Source: Streptomyces capitiformicae (GTDB taxonomy: Bacteria > Actinomycetota > Actinomycetes > Streptomycetales > Streptomycetaceae). From it: a stretch of 64,000 nt of DNA. Below, one piece after another: positions 43,209-51,869 of the stretch; position 1 is the stretch's first letter; every line of letters begins with the position of its first letter. The notes below the pieces were generated by a model that did not search any database, was not told the DNA's origin, and saw only the letters and a list, made by a program, of their open reading frames with translations. The stretch is taken from NCBI RefSeq assembly GCF_002214185.1, contig NZ_CP022161.1, positions 7,633,486 to 7,697,485 on the forward strand. The letters run 5' to 3'. The translations under genes were made by a program, and so were the position numbers.

Positions 43209-43481
43209 TCACTCGGTGGCGATGGCACGCAGCACGTCCATGCGTGCCGCCCGCCGGGCCGGGCGCAGACCTGCCGGCACTCCGGCCGCGAGTCCCACGA
43301 GGGCCACCCCGGCGAGTTGTGTCGGCGCCGGCGCGAAGGCGAAGGCACTGCCGCTCGCGCCGTCGGAGGAGACCAACAGCGCGGCCATGCCACCGCCGAG
43401 GACGGCTCGGCATCGACAGCCCGCTGATCACCCGGTCGCCCTCGAGGAACGGGAAGCCGATCCCGCCTTGCCGGTGGTCAT
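43209..43481 (-). pseudogene. Remnant of an ABC exporter: FtsX/MacB-type permease C-terminus
   Basis: On the minus strand the frame ending at 43209 encodes about 61 residues of a permease end: GGGMAALLVSSDG, a membrane helix (LAGVALVGLAAGVPAGL), then RPARRAARMDVLRAIATE, the classic FtsX/MacB C-terminus. Upstream the frame dissolves. At 43481 an ATG (overlapping the SHOCT stop as ATGA) begins MTTGKAGSASRSSRATG and then hits a stop, probably the relic start of the next gene. The missing ATPase and most of the permease look deleted. Confidence 0.75.
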
Positions 43482-43759
43482 GCCGCACCGCCCTTGCCCG
43501 TAGGGCCGAACCGCTCGTCCAGGACGGACAGTCGACGCCAGTACTCGTCCTCGTCGATCTCACCGGCGGCGAAGCGGTGGCCGAGCACGGTGATGGGTGA
43601 GTTGTCGTCGGCGGCGGGCCGCCGAGGGCCGCGTCGTCCGCGCCACACCGAGCGGCGCAGCAGCGCGATGCCGCCGATCACGACGGCCGCCCAGATGAGC
43701 GGGAAGAGGAGGATCCACGGGCCGGGCCCGCCGTCGGCGAAGTGAGCCAGGGTCTGCAT
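43478..43759 (-). CDS. Small SHOCT-domain membrane protein
   Basis: 93 residues: one membrane helix (WILLFPLIWAAVVIGGIALL), a basic stretch, and a C-terminal SHOCT motif (ITVLGHRFAAGEIDEDEYWRRLSVLDE, shown here as residues HRFAAGEIDEDEYWRRL). SHOCT segments are short oligomerisation or interaction modules. It probably stood at the head of an ABC exporter operon whose other genes are now deleted (43209-43481). It is divergent from the TetR gene. Confidence 0.82.
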   Translation of the reverse strand: MQTLAHFADGGPGPWILLFPLIWAAVVIGGIALLRRSVWRGRRGPRRPAADDNSPITVLGHRFAAGEIDEDEYWRRLSVLDERFGPTGKGGAA

Positions 43760-43778
43760 CTCGAGTCATCTCCCGAGT

Positions 43779-43845
43779 CGGTTCGTTCGGTTCGTTCGGT
43801 TCGTTCGGTTCGTTCGGTTCGTTCGGTTCGTTCGGTTCGTTCGGT
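43779..43845. repeat. 9-bp tandem repeat in a divergent promoter region
   Basis: Seven uninterrupted CGGTTCGTT units and a partial eighth lie between the SHOCT gene (start 43759) and the TetR gene (start 43991). The phase is open in several frames, which creates spurious long starts. Confidence 0.92.
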
Positions 43846-43962
43846 GATGCTTCGAGACTGGCGCCGGAAGAGGGTCGGGGTCGTCGTACGGCCAGCGGCG
43901 GTGTGCGTACCTCGTGGGGCGTACGCGGAGCTGTTTGCGCTGCTCCCGAAGGCGTCGACTTC

Positions 43963-43982
43963 TGTAACTACTAGTATGTACA
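43963..43982. promoter_or_regulatory. Probable TetR operator
   Basis: TGTAACTACTAGTATGTACA is a 20-bp palindrome with 16 of 20 positions symmetric, centred on TACTAGTA and ending 8 bases before the regulator's start codon. The position fits autoregulation. Confidence 0.65.
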
Positions 43983-43990
43983 GTGGAGTC

Positions 43991-44551
43991 ATGAGCACCT
44001 CGGAGCGTCTGATCGAGTCCACCCGCGAGCTGCTGTGGGAGCGTGGCTATGTGGGCACCAGCCCCAAGGCCATCCTGGAGCGCTCGGGTGCCGGACAAGG
44101 CAGCATGTATCACCACTTCAGGGGGAAGCCGGACCTCGCGCTGGCCGCGATCCGGCGGACGGCCGAGGAGCTGCGGGCCACCGCGGCGGGAGTACTCGAC
44201 GGGCCGGGCTCGCCGTACGACCGTATCGAGGCGTATCTGCGGCGCGAGCGCGATGTGCTGCGCGGCTGCCCCGTCGGGCGGCTCACCATGGACCCGGATG
44301 TGATCGCGAGCGACGAGCTGCGGGCACCGGTGGACGAGACGCTCGACTGGTTGCGTGAACGCCTCGCCGGACTTGTCGAAGAGGCCAAGGAGGAGGGGCG
44401 GTTCGCGCCGGAGCTGGACGCGGAGGAGATCGCCGCGACGATCGTGGCGACCGTGCAGGGCGGTTACGTCCTGGCCCGTGCCTCGGGATCACCGGCGGCC
44501 TTCGACGCGGGGATCCGCGGGCTGCTCGCCCTGCTCCGCACCGCTCGATAG
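43991..44551 (+). CDS. TetR-family transcriptional regulator
   Basis: 186 residues from the ATG at 43991; the longer open frame upstream runs through the operator and 9-bp repeats and is not credible. N-terminal TetR HTH: ERLIESTRELLWERGYVGTS, then PKAILERSGAGQGSMYHHFRGK. The C-terminal ligand domain resembles the YxaF/LmrA group (LRGCPVGRLTMDPDV). It probably represses itself and the following DUF4865 gene, 31 bases downstream. Confidence 0.9.
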   Translation: MSTSERLIESTRELLWERGYVGTSPKAILERSGAGQGSMYHHFRGKPDLALAAIRRTAEELRATAAGVLDGPGSPYDRIEAYLRRERDVLRGCPVGRLTMDPDVIASDELRAPVDETLDWLRERLAGLVEEAKEEGRFAPELDAEEIAATIVATVQGGYVLARASGSPAAFDAGIRGLLALLRTAR

Positions 44552-44582
44552 CCCTGTCCGACGCGACACTTGGAGGCACTTC

Positions 44583-45176
44583 ATGCTGGCCATGCAGTAC
44601 GAGATCACCTTGCCCGCCGACTACGACATGGACGTGATTCGCGCCCGCGCGACCGGCAACGGCCCTCTGCTGGACGACTTTCCCGGACTGGGGCTGAAGG
44701 CGTACCTCATGCGGGAGCGCGGAGTGGACGGGTCGCCGGTCAACCAGTACAGCCCGTTCTACCTCTGGAACGCCCCGGCGGGCATGAACGCCTTTCTCCT
44801 GGGCCCCGGATTCCAGGGGCTGTCCGACCACTTCGGCCGCCCCCGGGTGCGCCACTGGACGGGCCTGGCGTACCAGGAGGGTGGCAGCGCCGGCGCCACG
44901 CCCCGGGTCGCCGTGCGCCGCCGGTGGAGTGTGCCGGACGACGCGCGGCTCGCCGAGGTCACGGCGGAAGCGGTGTTTGAGGCCGGGCGGCTGGCCTCGC
45001 TCGGCGGGGCGGTGTGCGCGGCGGCGGGGGTCGATCCGTACCACTGGGAGATGGTGCACTTCTCGCTCTGGGAACACGACTCCCCCAAGGCCGAGGGCGA
45101 TGTCTTCCAGGTGCTGTACCTGAACACGCCCGAGCGCGAGAGGCTGTCGTGCGACCGGCTGGCCCGATCGTGTTGA
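44583..45176 (+). CDS. DUF4865 family protein
   Basis: 197 residues from an ATG with TTGGAGG upstream. The pattern MLAMQYEITLPADYDMDVIR, LKAYLMRERG, YSPFYLWN, FLLGPGFQGLSDHFGRP matches the DUF4865 family, often paired with a TetR regulator. Ferredoxin-like/monooxygenase-like folds are suggested for such short proteins, but no catalytic residue can be named. The last residues after LYLNTPERE (RLSCDRLARSC) look like a recently altered end. Confidence 0.78.
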   Translation: MLAMQYEITLPADYDMDVIRARATGNGPLLDDFPGLGLKAYLMRERGVDGSPVNQYSPFYLWNAPAGMNAFLLGPGFQGLSDHFGRPRVRHWTGLAYQEGGSAGATPRVAVRRRWSVPDDARLAEVTAEAVFEAGRLASLGGAVCAAAGVDPYHWEMVHFSLWEHDSPKAEGDVFQVLYLNTPERERLSCDRLARSC

Positions 45177-45269
45177 TCTCTGGCCCACCCACCACTTTCG
45201 GCCACGGCGTGCGTGTCGAGGATGGGAGGTGACAGGCCACCGCACCCGGATCCGAGGAGAGGCCCGCCC

Positions 45270-45464
45270 ATGGCACTGGAAATGCGCGACCGCTGCGAGC
45301 GCTGTGAGACGGCGACCCTGCCGGCCGACGCCCCGGCCCGCATCTGCTCGTACGAGTGCACCTTCTGCGTCCCGTGCGGCACTGCCATGCGGGACGTCTG
45401 CCCCAACTGCAGCGGGGAGCTGGTCGCCAGACCTCGCCGCCGGGCAGCCGCGCAGCCGAGTTAA
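45270..45464 (+). CDS. DUF1272 zinc-ribbon protein
   Basis: 64 residues, ATG at 45270 behind GAGGAGAGG. Four Cys pairs or near-pairs (CERC, CSYEC, CVPC, CPNC) form a small zinc-binding fold; the order MALEMRDRCERCETATLPAD, then ICSYECTFC and VCPNCSGEL, is the DUF1272 signature. Cytoplasmic; function unknown. The frame upstream has no start signal. Confidence 0.85.
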   Translation: MALEMRDRCERCETATLPADAPARICSYECTFCVPCGTAMRDVCPNCSGELVARPRRRAAAQPS

Positions 45465-45768
45465 CCTTCCGTGCACCTTCGAGACAGCCAATGTCCCCCT
45501 AGTTGCAGTTACCCAAAGCACAACCCCTGTCGTATTCGGAATTATGACTTTCAGTTCTCAGGCGCGGCACAACCTTCGCCTCGCTCCGAGCCTCTAATGG
45601 GGCGAATGGACGATGCGCGGGGGGTGACAGCCCCGGAATTCTCTGGGGGTCCGCCCGAATGAGCCGTTCCACCTTTCCCACGGGAGTCTTCCGTGGTTCC
45701 CTCGGTTCCACCGAAGATTGTGGGATTGCTCACGGGAACTCGGTGCGCCGGGCGGACAGGGACTGGCT
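45465..45768. other. Intergenic region without a gene (304 bp)
   Basis: Lower in G+C than the neighbouring coding DNA (for example TTGCAGTTACCCAAAGCACA), as expected of a promoter region; it probably carries the promoter of the yfhO-gtrB-gtrA cluster. No open frame or clear hairpin. Confidence 0.5.
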
Positions 45769-48420
45769 GTGAAGCCCACACCCCCGCCGACAACCCCTCA
45801 GCCCGGCAAGGCTGCCCTGCTCGCGGCGGTGTTCACCGTCGCCGTGCTCTGCGCCTCCGATGTCATAGCCCGTAGCTACCCCTTCGGGCCGCGCACCCGC
45901 GCCGTCAACGACCTGGGCAACCAGTACGTACCGTTCCACGCCCATCTGTGGGACCTGCTGCACGGCCGGGCCGACGGCGGACTGTTCGTCAACTGGCAGT
46001 CGGGGTTCGGCTCCAGTTTCCTGCCGGACCTCGGTACGTACGTCAGCAGCCCGTTCGCCCTGCTCGTGGCGCTGTTCCCGCGCGACGAGATCGACCTCGC
46101 GGTGTATGTGATCACTCTGCTGAAGGTGGGGGCGGCCGCCGCCGCCATGGCCTGGCTGCTGTTCCGGCTGCGCCCCGGCCAGTGGTGGGCGGCGGGGCTG
46201 CTGGGCGCGTCGTACGCGCTGTGCGGCTGGACCCTGGCGGACTCCGTCTACAACCCGATGTGGCTCGACGGTCTGGTCGCCCTGCCGTTGCTGTGTCTGG
46301 TCGGCGAATGGGCGATGTGGGGGCGGCGCCCGGTGCTCGGGGTGGTGGTCGTGGCGCTCGCCTGGATCGCCAACTTCTACACGGCGTACATGGCGACCCT
46401 CGCCGCCGGTCTGGTGCTGCTGCTCCGGCTGTGGCTCGATGACCTCTCGCGCCGACAGCGGCTGCGGGCGGCGGGCCGGGCGCTTGTGACCGTCGTCCTC
46501 GGTATCGGCCTCGCCGCGCCGCTGGTGACGGTCGTGTACTTCGGTACCCGGCACGCCTATCCGGGCCGGGTACGGCAGTTCGTGCCCGTCCCCACCGAGG
46601 ACCTGCTGGCGAGGCTGCTGCCGACGACGTACAGCTTCGGTACACCGGCCGTGTTCGTGGGCACCACGGCGTTGCTGCTCGCGCTCGCCCTGCCCTTCCA
46701 CCGGGCAGTCCCGGTGCGGGTGCGCGCCGGGTGGACGCTGCTGGTGCTCGGGGTGGCGCTGTCGATGCAGTGGGGCCCGACGCATCTGCTCTGGCACGCG
46801 TTCGCCACCCCGCAGGGCAGCTCGTACCGCCAGACCTTCGTGCTCTGCGCGCTGCTGGTGATCGCCGCCTGGCACGCGCTGTCGTACGGCCTTCCCGACC
46901 TGCGCGCGCTGAGCGCGGCAGGTGCGCTGCTGGCCCTGATCATCGCCGTCGCGAGCACCAGCGAGCGGACGCTGAAATCCGTCAGTCTCCCGCTCGCCCT
47001 GCTCGCGGCCGTGGGCGCGCTGCTCGGGCTGGCGCTGCTGCGGCTCAGGCGCCGGGACGGCAGACCGCTGGCCGCCCTCGCCGTGGCCCTGCTGGTGTGC
47101 ACGCAGTTCGGCGAGGCCGCCGCCACCGCCGCCGTCGACACCCGGCTGCGGCTCGGCCACATGGACGACTACGCGCCCTGGGGTGCGCGGCAGCGGGAGC
47201 AGGCGGAGGCGATCGCCGGGGCCGACGAGTGGCCCCGGTACCGGACCGAGCCGGGCCGGGAGCAGACCGTCGGCAACGATCCGCTGCTGGTCGGCGGTCA
47301 GGGCGCCCAGTACTACAGCAGCCTCACCTCCGACGTCCTCAGCCGTACGATGACCGCCCTCGGCGGCGGCTGGACCTCGCGCGGCCGGAACGTACAGAGC
47401 CTCGACAACGCCGTCACGGACGCGATCTTCTCGGTCGGCGCCCGGGTGTACTCCCCGCCGGACCCGCACCAGAACTGGTTCCCACAGGACGGCCGCGGAG
47501 TGACCGTGGCGCGGCAGGACGCGCCGCCGCTGGTGACGGTACGGCCCACCGACAGCGACTTCCCCGGCCGTACCGGCGTCGCCGACTTCGGGCCGTCGCC
47601 GTACCGCAACCAGGAAATGCTGTTGGGCACGCGCGTGTACACCGTGCCCGAATTCACCGTGCGCACCGCGGCCGGAAAGCCGCCGTCCCCCAGCGACGAC
47701 GAACGGCCGGGCCTGCGCGTGGGCGCGCTGCCCCGCGCGACGGCCGAGCGGAAGCCGACGATCACGGGCAGCTGCCCGGCGGGCGCCGAGCTGTATCTGT
47801 GGGCGCCGCACTTCTCGGGTACCGCGCGGCCGGCCGGCGCCTCCGCCGACGCGCTGACCGGACGGTTCCGGTCCGACCAGCCCGTGACCAAGATCGCTCC
47901 GATGCAGCGGCTGGGCACGGTGCCCGCTTCCGGGCAGTTCCGGATCGAGCTGTCGCCGAACAAGACGAGCCTCATCCCGGACGGCGCGATCGGCTGCCTG
48001 GACACCGCCCGGCTGCGCGGCGCCGTCGCGGAGCTCAGAGAAACCGGCGCCGACCGCGTGAGCGTGTCCGACGGCACCATCCGGGCCGAATTCCCGAAAC
48101 ACAGCACGGGCATCGCGGTCATCGCGACGCCCCGGATCGCCGGCTGGCACTGTGCCACCGACAACGCTCCCGCCGTACCCGCCAAGGAGTACTACGGACT
48201 GACCGCCGTACCCCTGTACGGCTCCGCGACCAGTGTGACCTGCACGTTCCATCCGCCCGGACTGCGCCTGGGCATGGCGGTCGGGGCCGTCTCGCTCACC
48301 GCCGCGCTCCTGACCGGCGCGGTGGGCGCCGTCCGCCGTCGAAGGACACCGGACGAAACCGCCCCGCAGCCCCTCGACTCTCACCCGACCACACGCGAGC
48401 GCATGACCAACGCCGTCTGA
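45769..48420 (+). CDS. YfhO-family polytopic membrane glycosyltransferase (GT-C-like)
   Basis: 883 residues from the GTG at 45769. The N-terminal half has about 12 membrane helices and the early extracytoplasmic motif NDLGNQYVPFHAHLWDLLHG, where the Asp/Asn residues sit as in GT-C enzymes. Residues 480-850 form an extracytoplasmic domain, and one last helix closes the protein. In Bacillus and Listeria, YfhO-type proteins transfer sugars from undecaprenyl phosphate onto wall polymers. The acceptor here is unknown. The glycosyltransferase and flippase genes follow. Confidence 0.88.
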   Translation: MKPTPPPTTPQPGKAALLAAVFTVAVLCASDVIARSYPFGPRTRAVNDLGNQYVPFHAHLWDLLHGRADGGLFVNWQSGFGSSFLPDLGTYVSSPFALLVALFPRDEIDLAVYVITLLKVGAAAAAMAWLLFRLRPGQWWAAGLLGASYALCGWTLADSVYNPMWLDGLVALPLLCLVGEWAMWGRRPVLGVVVVALAWIANFYTAYMATLAAGLVLLLRLWLDDLSRRQRLRAAGRALVTVVLGIGLAAPLVTVVYFGTRHAYPGRVRQFVPVPTEDLLARLLPTTYSFGTPAVFVGTTALLLALALPFHRAVPVRVRAGWTLLVLGVALSMQWGPTHLLWHAFATPQGSSYRQTFVLCALLVIAAWHALSYGLPDLRALSAAGALLALIIAVASTSERTLKSVSLPLALLAAVGALLGLALLRLRRRDGRPLAALAVALLVCTQFGEAAATAAVDTRLRLGHMDDYAPWGARQREQAEAIAGADEWPRYRTEPGREQTVGNDPLLVGGQGAQYYSSLTSDVLSRTMTALGGGWTSRGRNVQSLDNAVTDAIFSVGARVYSPPDPHQNWFPQDGRGVTVARQDAPPLVTVRPTDSDFPGRTGVADFGPSPYRNQEMLLGTRVYTVPEFTVRTAAGKPPSPSDDERPGLRVGALPRATAERKPTITGSCPAGAELYLWAPHFSGTARPAGASADALTGRFRSDQPVTKIAPMQRLGTVPASGQFRIELSPNKTSLIPDGAIGCLDTARLRGAVAELRETGADRVSVSDGTIRAEFPKHSTGIAVIATPRIAGWHCATDNAPAVPAKEYYGLTAVPLYGSATSVTCTFHPPGLRLGMAVGAVSLTAALLTGAVGAVRRRRTPDETAPQPLDSHPTTRERMTNAV

Positions 48421-48442
48421 CCCGCACCCCTGGGGGAAAACC

Positions 48443-49429
48443 ATGCTCATCTCGATCGTCGCACCCTGCTACAACGAAGAAGCCGTTCTCGCCCGCTTCC
48501 ACGAGGAGGTCCAGAAGGTCTCGGAGAAACTCCTTCCGCTCGGTCACGACATGGAGTTCGTGTACGTCGACGACGGCAGCCGCGACCGGACACTCACCGT
48601 CCTGAAGCAGCTGGCCGAGCTCGACGCGCGCGTGCGGTACGTCTCCTTCAGCCGCAACTTCGGCAAGGAGGCCGCCCTGCTCGCGGGCCTGCGGCACGCC
48701 TCCGGGGACGCCGTGGTGGTCATGGACGCCGACCTCCAGCACCCGCCCGAGCTGATCTCCCACATGGTCCAGCTGCGCGAACAGGGCTACGACCAGGTCA
48801 TCGCCCGGCGCACCAGGACCGGCGACCACTTCCTGCGCACCGCCACCGCCCGGCTGTACTACCGGTTCGTCAACCGTCTCGTCGACGTGGAACTCGTCGA
48901 CGGCGTCGGCGACTTCCGGATGCTGTCCCGGCGCGTGGTGGACGCGGTCCTGGACCTCACCGAGTACAACCGCTTCTCCAAGGGCCTGTTCGCCTGGGTG
49001 GGTTTCCCGGCCACGACCTTCGAGTACGAGAACGCCGTACGCGAGCACGGCCGCAGCTCCTGGAACTTCAAGTCCCTGCTCAACTACGGCCTCGACGGGC
49101 TGCTCTCCTTCAACAGCAGGCCGCTGCGCGCCGCCCTCTACCTCGGGCTGTGCCTGCTGGTGTGCGCGGGGCTCTACACCGCGTGGATCGTGGGCGCCGC
49201 ACTGGTGAACGGCGTGGAGACGCCCGGCTATGTCACCATCATCACGGCCGTCACCGCCTTCGCCGGAGTGCAGATGATCATGCTCGGGGTGATCGGGGAG
49301 TACACCGGCCGGATCTACTACGAGGTGAAGGGGCGCCCGCACTTCCTGGTGAAGGCAACCAACGTGGAGCGGGCGGAAAAGACGGAGGGCCGCACTCCGT
49401 GCACCACGAACAAGGACCTGATTCGCTGA
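48443..49429 (+). CDS. GtrB/CsbB-type polyprenyl-phosphate glycosyltransferase (GT2)
   Basis: 328 residues. GT2 domain: ISIVAPCYNEE, VYVDDGSRDRT, the metal-binding DADLQHPPE and the acceptor loop DGVGDFRMLSRRVVDA. Two C-terminal membrane helices (LYLGLCLLVCAGLYTAWIVG, VQMIMLGVIGEYTGRIYYE) are typical of GtrB/DPM1-like enzymes, which transfer a nucleotide sugar to undecaprenyl phosphate at the inner face. 22 bases after the YfhO-like gene; its stop overlaps the next start. Confidence 0.92.
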   Translation: MLISIVAPCYNEEAVLARFHEEVQKVSEKLLPLGHDMEFVYVDDGSRDRTLTVLKQLAELDARVRYVSFSRNFGKEAALLAGLRHASGDAVVVMDADLQHPPELISHMVQLREQGYDQVIARRTRTGDHFLRTATARLYYRFVNRLVDVELVDGVGDFRMLSRRVVDAVLDLTEYNRFSKGLFAWVGFPATTFEYENAVREHGRSSWNFKSLLNYGLDGLLSFNSRPLRAALYLGLCLLVCAGLYTAWIVGAALVNGVETPGYVTIITAVTAFAGVQMIMLGVIGEYTGRIYYEVKGRPHFLVKATNVERAEKTEGRTPCTTNKDLIR

Positions 49430-49896
49430 TGCGCACAGCAGCGCACACAGCAACGCACACAGCAGCGCACAGGGAGGCACTCCCCGAGGCCCGCCCGGAA
49501 CCGGAACGCCGAATATCGGGCCAGATCCTCACCTTCGCCCTGGTCGGCGTCGTCAACACCATGACCTATTACGGTCTTTACCTGCTGTTGCTCATGTGGC
49601 TTCCCTATCTCGCCGCACACATTCTCGCCTTCATCCTGAGCATGATCGGGTCCTTTTTCCTGAACGCGCGATTCACCTATCGCACGCGCCCGACCTGGCG
49701 GAAATTCCTGCTGTTCCCGCTCACCAATGCCACCAACTTCGTGATCACGACGGCAGGCGTGTATGTGATCGTCGACGTCCTGCACGCCGACAACCGGTTC
49801 GCTCCGCTCATCGCGTCCGCGGCGGCGATTCCGGTGACGTTCGTGGTGTCCCGGACGATCATGCTCAGGCCAGCGCGGCCAGGGGGTCGTCGATAA
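49429..49896 (+). CDS. GtrA-family membrane protein, probable lipid-sugar flippase
   Basis: 155 residues, ATG overlapping the upstream stop (ATGA). Four membrane helices of the GtrA family (ILTFALVGVVNTMTYYGLYL, HILAFILSMIGSFFLNARFT, FVITTAGVYVIVDVL, APLIASAAAIPVTFVVSRTI) with the FLNARFTYR motif. The first 25 residues carry a small HTA repeat. GtrA proteins are thought to flip undecaprenyl-phosphate-linked sugar. The 3' end overlaps the convergent ROK gene by 32 bases. Confidence 0.9.
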   Translation: MRTAAHTATHTAAHREALPEARPEPERRISGQILTFALVGVVNTMTYYGLYLLLLMWLPYLAAHILAFILSMIGSFFLNARFTYRTRPTWRKFLLFPLTNATNFVITTAGVYVIVDVLHADNRFAPLIASAAAIPVTFVVSRTIMLRPARPGGRR

Positions 49897-51106
49897 CCGG
49901 CTGCCACGCCAGCTCGGCCGCGCCCACCAGGCTGTTGTGGTCCAGCGTGCAGGCCAGGATCGGTACGACCCCGCTCTGCCCCCACAGACTCCGGTCGGCG
50001 ACGACCGCCCGCAGCCGGTCGGGGTCGGCTTCGAGGAGGGCGCGATGCATACCGCCGAGGATGATGCGGTCGGGGTTGAGGATGTTGACCAGGCCGGCGA
50101 GGCCGAGGCCGAGGCGGTCGATGAGGGTCTCGGCGGCGGTACGGACGGAGGGGTCGGCGTACTGGGTGCGGATCAGGTCGTCGGCCTGCTTGAGAGTCGA
50201 GTCCTCGGGGCCCGGGTCACGGCCGACCGCGGTGAGGAAGGCCAGCGGGTCGGCCTCGACGTCCAGACAGCCGCGGCTGCCGCAGTGGCAGGGGCGGCCT
50301 TCGGGGTTGACGGTGAGGTGACCGACTTCGAGCGCCAGGCCCGAACTGCCGGTGTGCAGACGGCCGTCGAGGACCAGCGCACCGCCGACGCCCCGGTGCC
50401 CCGTGGCCACGCACAGCAGGTCGCGGGCCCCGCGTCCGGCGCCGTGCCGGTGCTCGGCGAGGGCCGCGAGGTTGACGTCGTTGGCCGCGAAGGCGGGTCC
50501 CTCGATGCCGGCCGCCCGGACCCGCTCGGCGAAGATGTCCCGCACGGGCGCCCCGGCGGGCCAGGCCAGGTGCAGCGGATTGAGCGCCAGCCCCGCCGGT
50601 TCGGCGACCGCCGACGGTACGGCGAGTCCCGCGCCCACGCAGCGTCGGCCGGTCTCCCGCAGCAGGGCGGCGCCCGCGTCGACGACCGAGCCGAGCACCT
50701 TCGTCGGGTCGGCGTCGACGATCTCGCAGGCGGGCGTGGTGGCGACGATCCGTCCGCCGAGCCCGACCAACGCGGCACGCCAGCCGTCGGCGTGCACCTG
50801 CGCGGCGAGCGCGACGGGACCGTTCTCGGCGACCTCCAGCCGGTGCGAGGGCCGGCCCTGGGATCCGGCGGCGGCACCCGGGTGCGCGTCGACCCGGATC
50901 AGACCCAGCGCCTCCAGCTCGGCGGCGACGGCACCCGCCGTGGCCCGGGTGACGCCCAGCTCGGCGGTCAGCACGGCTCTGGTCGGCGCCCGCCCGGTGT
51001 GCACGAGTTCGAGCGCCGGACCGAGCGCGCCCCTCCCCCGGTCCAGCCGCGTACGCGTCGTCGTAGCTGTCCCTTCGCCCGCCTTGGGGGCCGCCTTGCC
51101 GTCCAT
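49865..51106 (-). CDS. ROK-family transcriptional regulator
   Basis: 413 residues. N-terminal winged HTH (LVHTGRAPTRAVLTAELGVT, RATAGAVAAELEALGLI), then a sugar-kinase-like ROK domain with the zinc motif CHCGSRGCLD and the glucose-type ligand loop EVGHLTVNPEG. The catalytic Asp of ROK kinases is retained in ANDVNLAAL, as in many regulators. It probably senses a sugar or amino sugar. Its end overlaps the end of the gtrA-like gene. The regulon is unknown; the aldolase/SIS genes nearby are candidates. Confidence 0.9.
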   Translation of the reverse strand: MDGKAAPKAGEGTATTTRTRLDRGRGALGPALELVHTGRAPTRAVLTAELGVTRATAGAVAAELEALGLIRVDAHPGAAAGSQGRPSHRLEVAENGPVALAAQVHADGWRAALVGLGGRIVATTPACEIVDADPTKVLGSVVDAGAALLRETGRRCVGAGLAVPSAVAEPAGLALNPLHLAWPAGAPVRDIFAERVRAAGIEGPAFAANDVNLAALAEHRHGAGRGARDLLCVATGHRGVGGALVLDGRLHTGSSGLALEVGHLTVNPEGRPCHCGSRGCLDVEADPLAFLTAVGRDPGPEDSTLKQADDLIRTQYADPSVRTAAETLIDRLGLGLAGLVNILNPDRIILGGMHRALLEADPDRLRAVVADRSLWGQSGVVPILACTLDHNSLVGAAELAWQPVIDDPLAALA

Positions 51107-51151
51107 GAGGGCGAGTCTCCCATGATCCGCACCGCCTCGAACCTCGTGGCC

Positions 51152-51802
51152 TCAGCCACCTTCGAAGCCGCTCACCCGCAGCGTGATGTTCAGCCGGCCG
51201 GTCAGGCCCAACGCGGACGGCGCCGTTCCCGCGTGGACCCGCGGCACGCCGTGGTACGCCGGCCGGGACGCCCCGCCGAACACGAACAGATCACCGCTGC
51301 GCAGTTCCACGTCCGTGTACGGCCGGGTCCGCGACTCGGTGTTGCCGAAGCGGAAGACGCAGGTGTCGCCGAGGCTCAGGGACACCACCGGCGCGTCCGA
51401 CTTCTCGTCGCTGTCGCGGTGCATGCCCATGCGGGCGTCGGCGTCGTAGAAGTTGATCAGGGCGATGTCGTACACCGCCTCCGGTTCGCCCAGCGTGTCC
51501 CGCACCGCGCGCCCGCCCAGCTCGCCGAGCCACTCGGGGAACGGCTTCACGGGTGCGCCGTCGCCGTCGACGACCGTGTGGGCGTAGCCGTACGGGTACC
51601 AGTGCCAGCCCAGGCAGACCTGGCGGGAGGTCATCGTGCCGCCGCCGGGGGTGCGGACCGTGCGGAGGCCCGCGGGTGGGCGGGCCCAGTCGCGGCAGGC
51701 TTCCAGGAGCCGCCTCTGCTGGTCCGCGTCGAGCCAGTCCGGGACGTGGACCGCGCCGGGCGCGATCTCGGTGCGGCTGCGGCGGAACAACTCGGCGTCC
51801 AT
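51152..51802 (-). CDS. alkB: Alpha-ketoglutarate-dependent dioxygenase, AlkB family
   Basis: 216 residues from the ATG at 51802; two ATGs (51814 and 51811) are too close to GGAGG. The Fe(II)/2-oxoglutarate site shows His and Asp in MHRDSDEKS, the distal His in AYHGVPRV, and the 2OG-binding Arg in RLNITLRVSG. AlkB oxidatively removes alkyl groups from N1-methyladenine and N3-methylcytosine in DNA or RNA. It is encoded alone; the divergent gene (51870) is also a nucleic-acid-related enzyme. Confidence 0.92.
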   Translation of the reverse strand: MDAELFRRSRTEIAPGAVHVPDWLDADQQRRLLEACRDWARPPAGLRTVRTPGGGTMTSRQVCLGWHWYPYGYAHTVVDGDGAPVKPFPEWLGELGGRAVRDTLGEPEAVYDIALINFYDADARMGMHRDSDEKSDAPVVSLSLGDTCVFRFGNTESRTRPYTDVELRSGDLFVFGGASRPAYHGVPRVHAGTAPSALGLTGRLNITLRVSGFEGG

Positions 51803-51869
51803 GGGTTCCATCATCCTCCGGGTTCCGCCGACCGGGCGTGAGCTGGGGCTCGGTTAGCCTGGGCACACG

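Noticed and set aside
43779..43845. Possible iteron array (replication origin)
   Set aside because: Nine-base units without a Rep gene, DnaA boxes or A+T-rich region; it lies in an ordinary divergent promoter.
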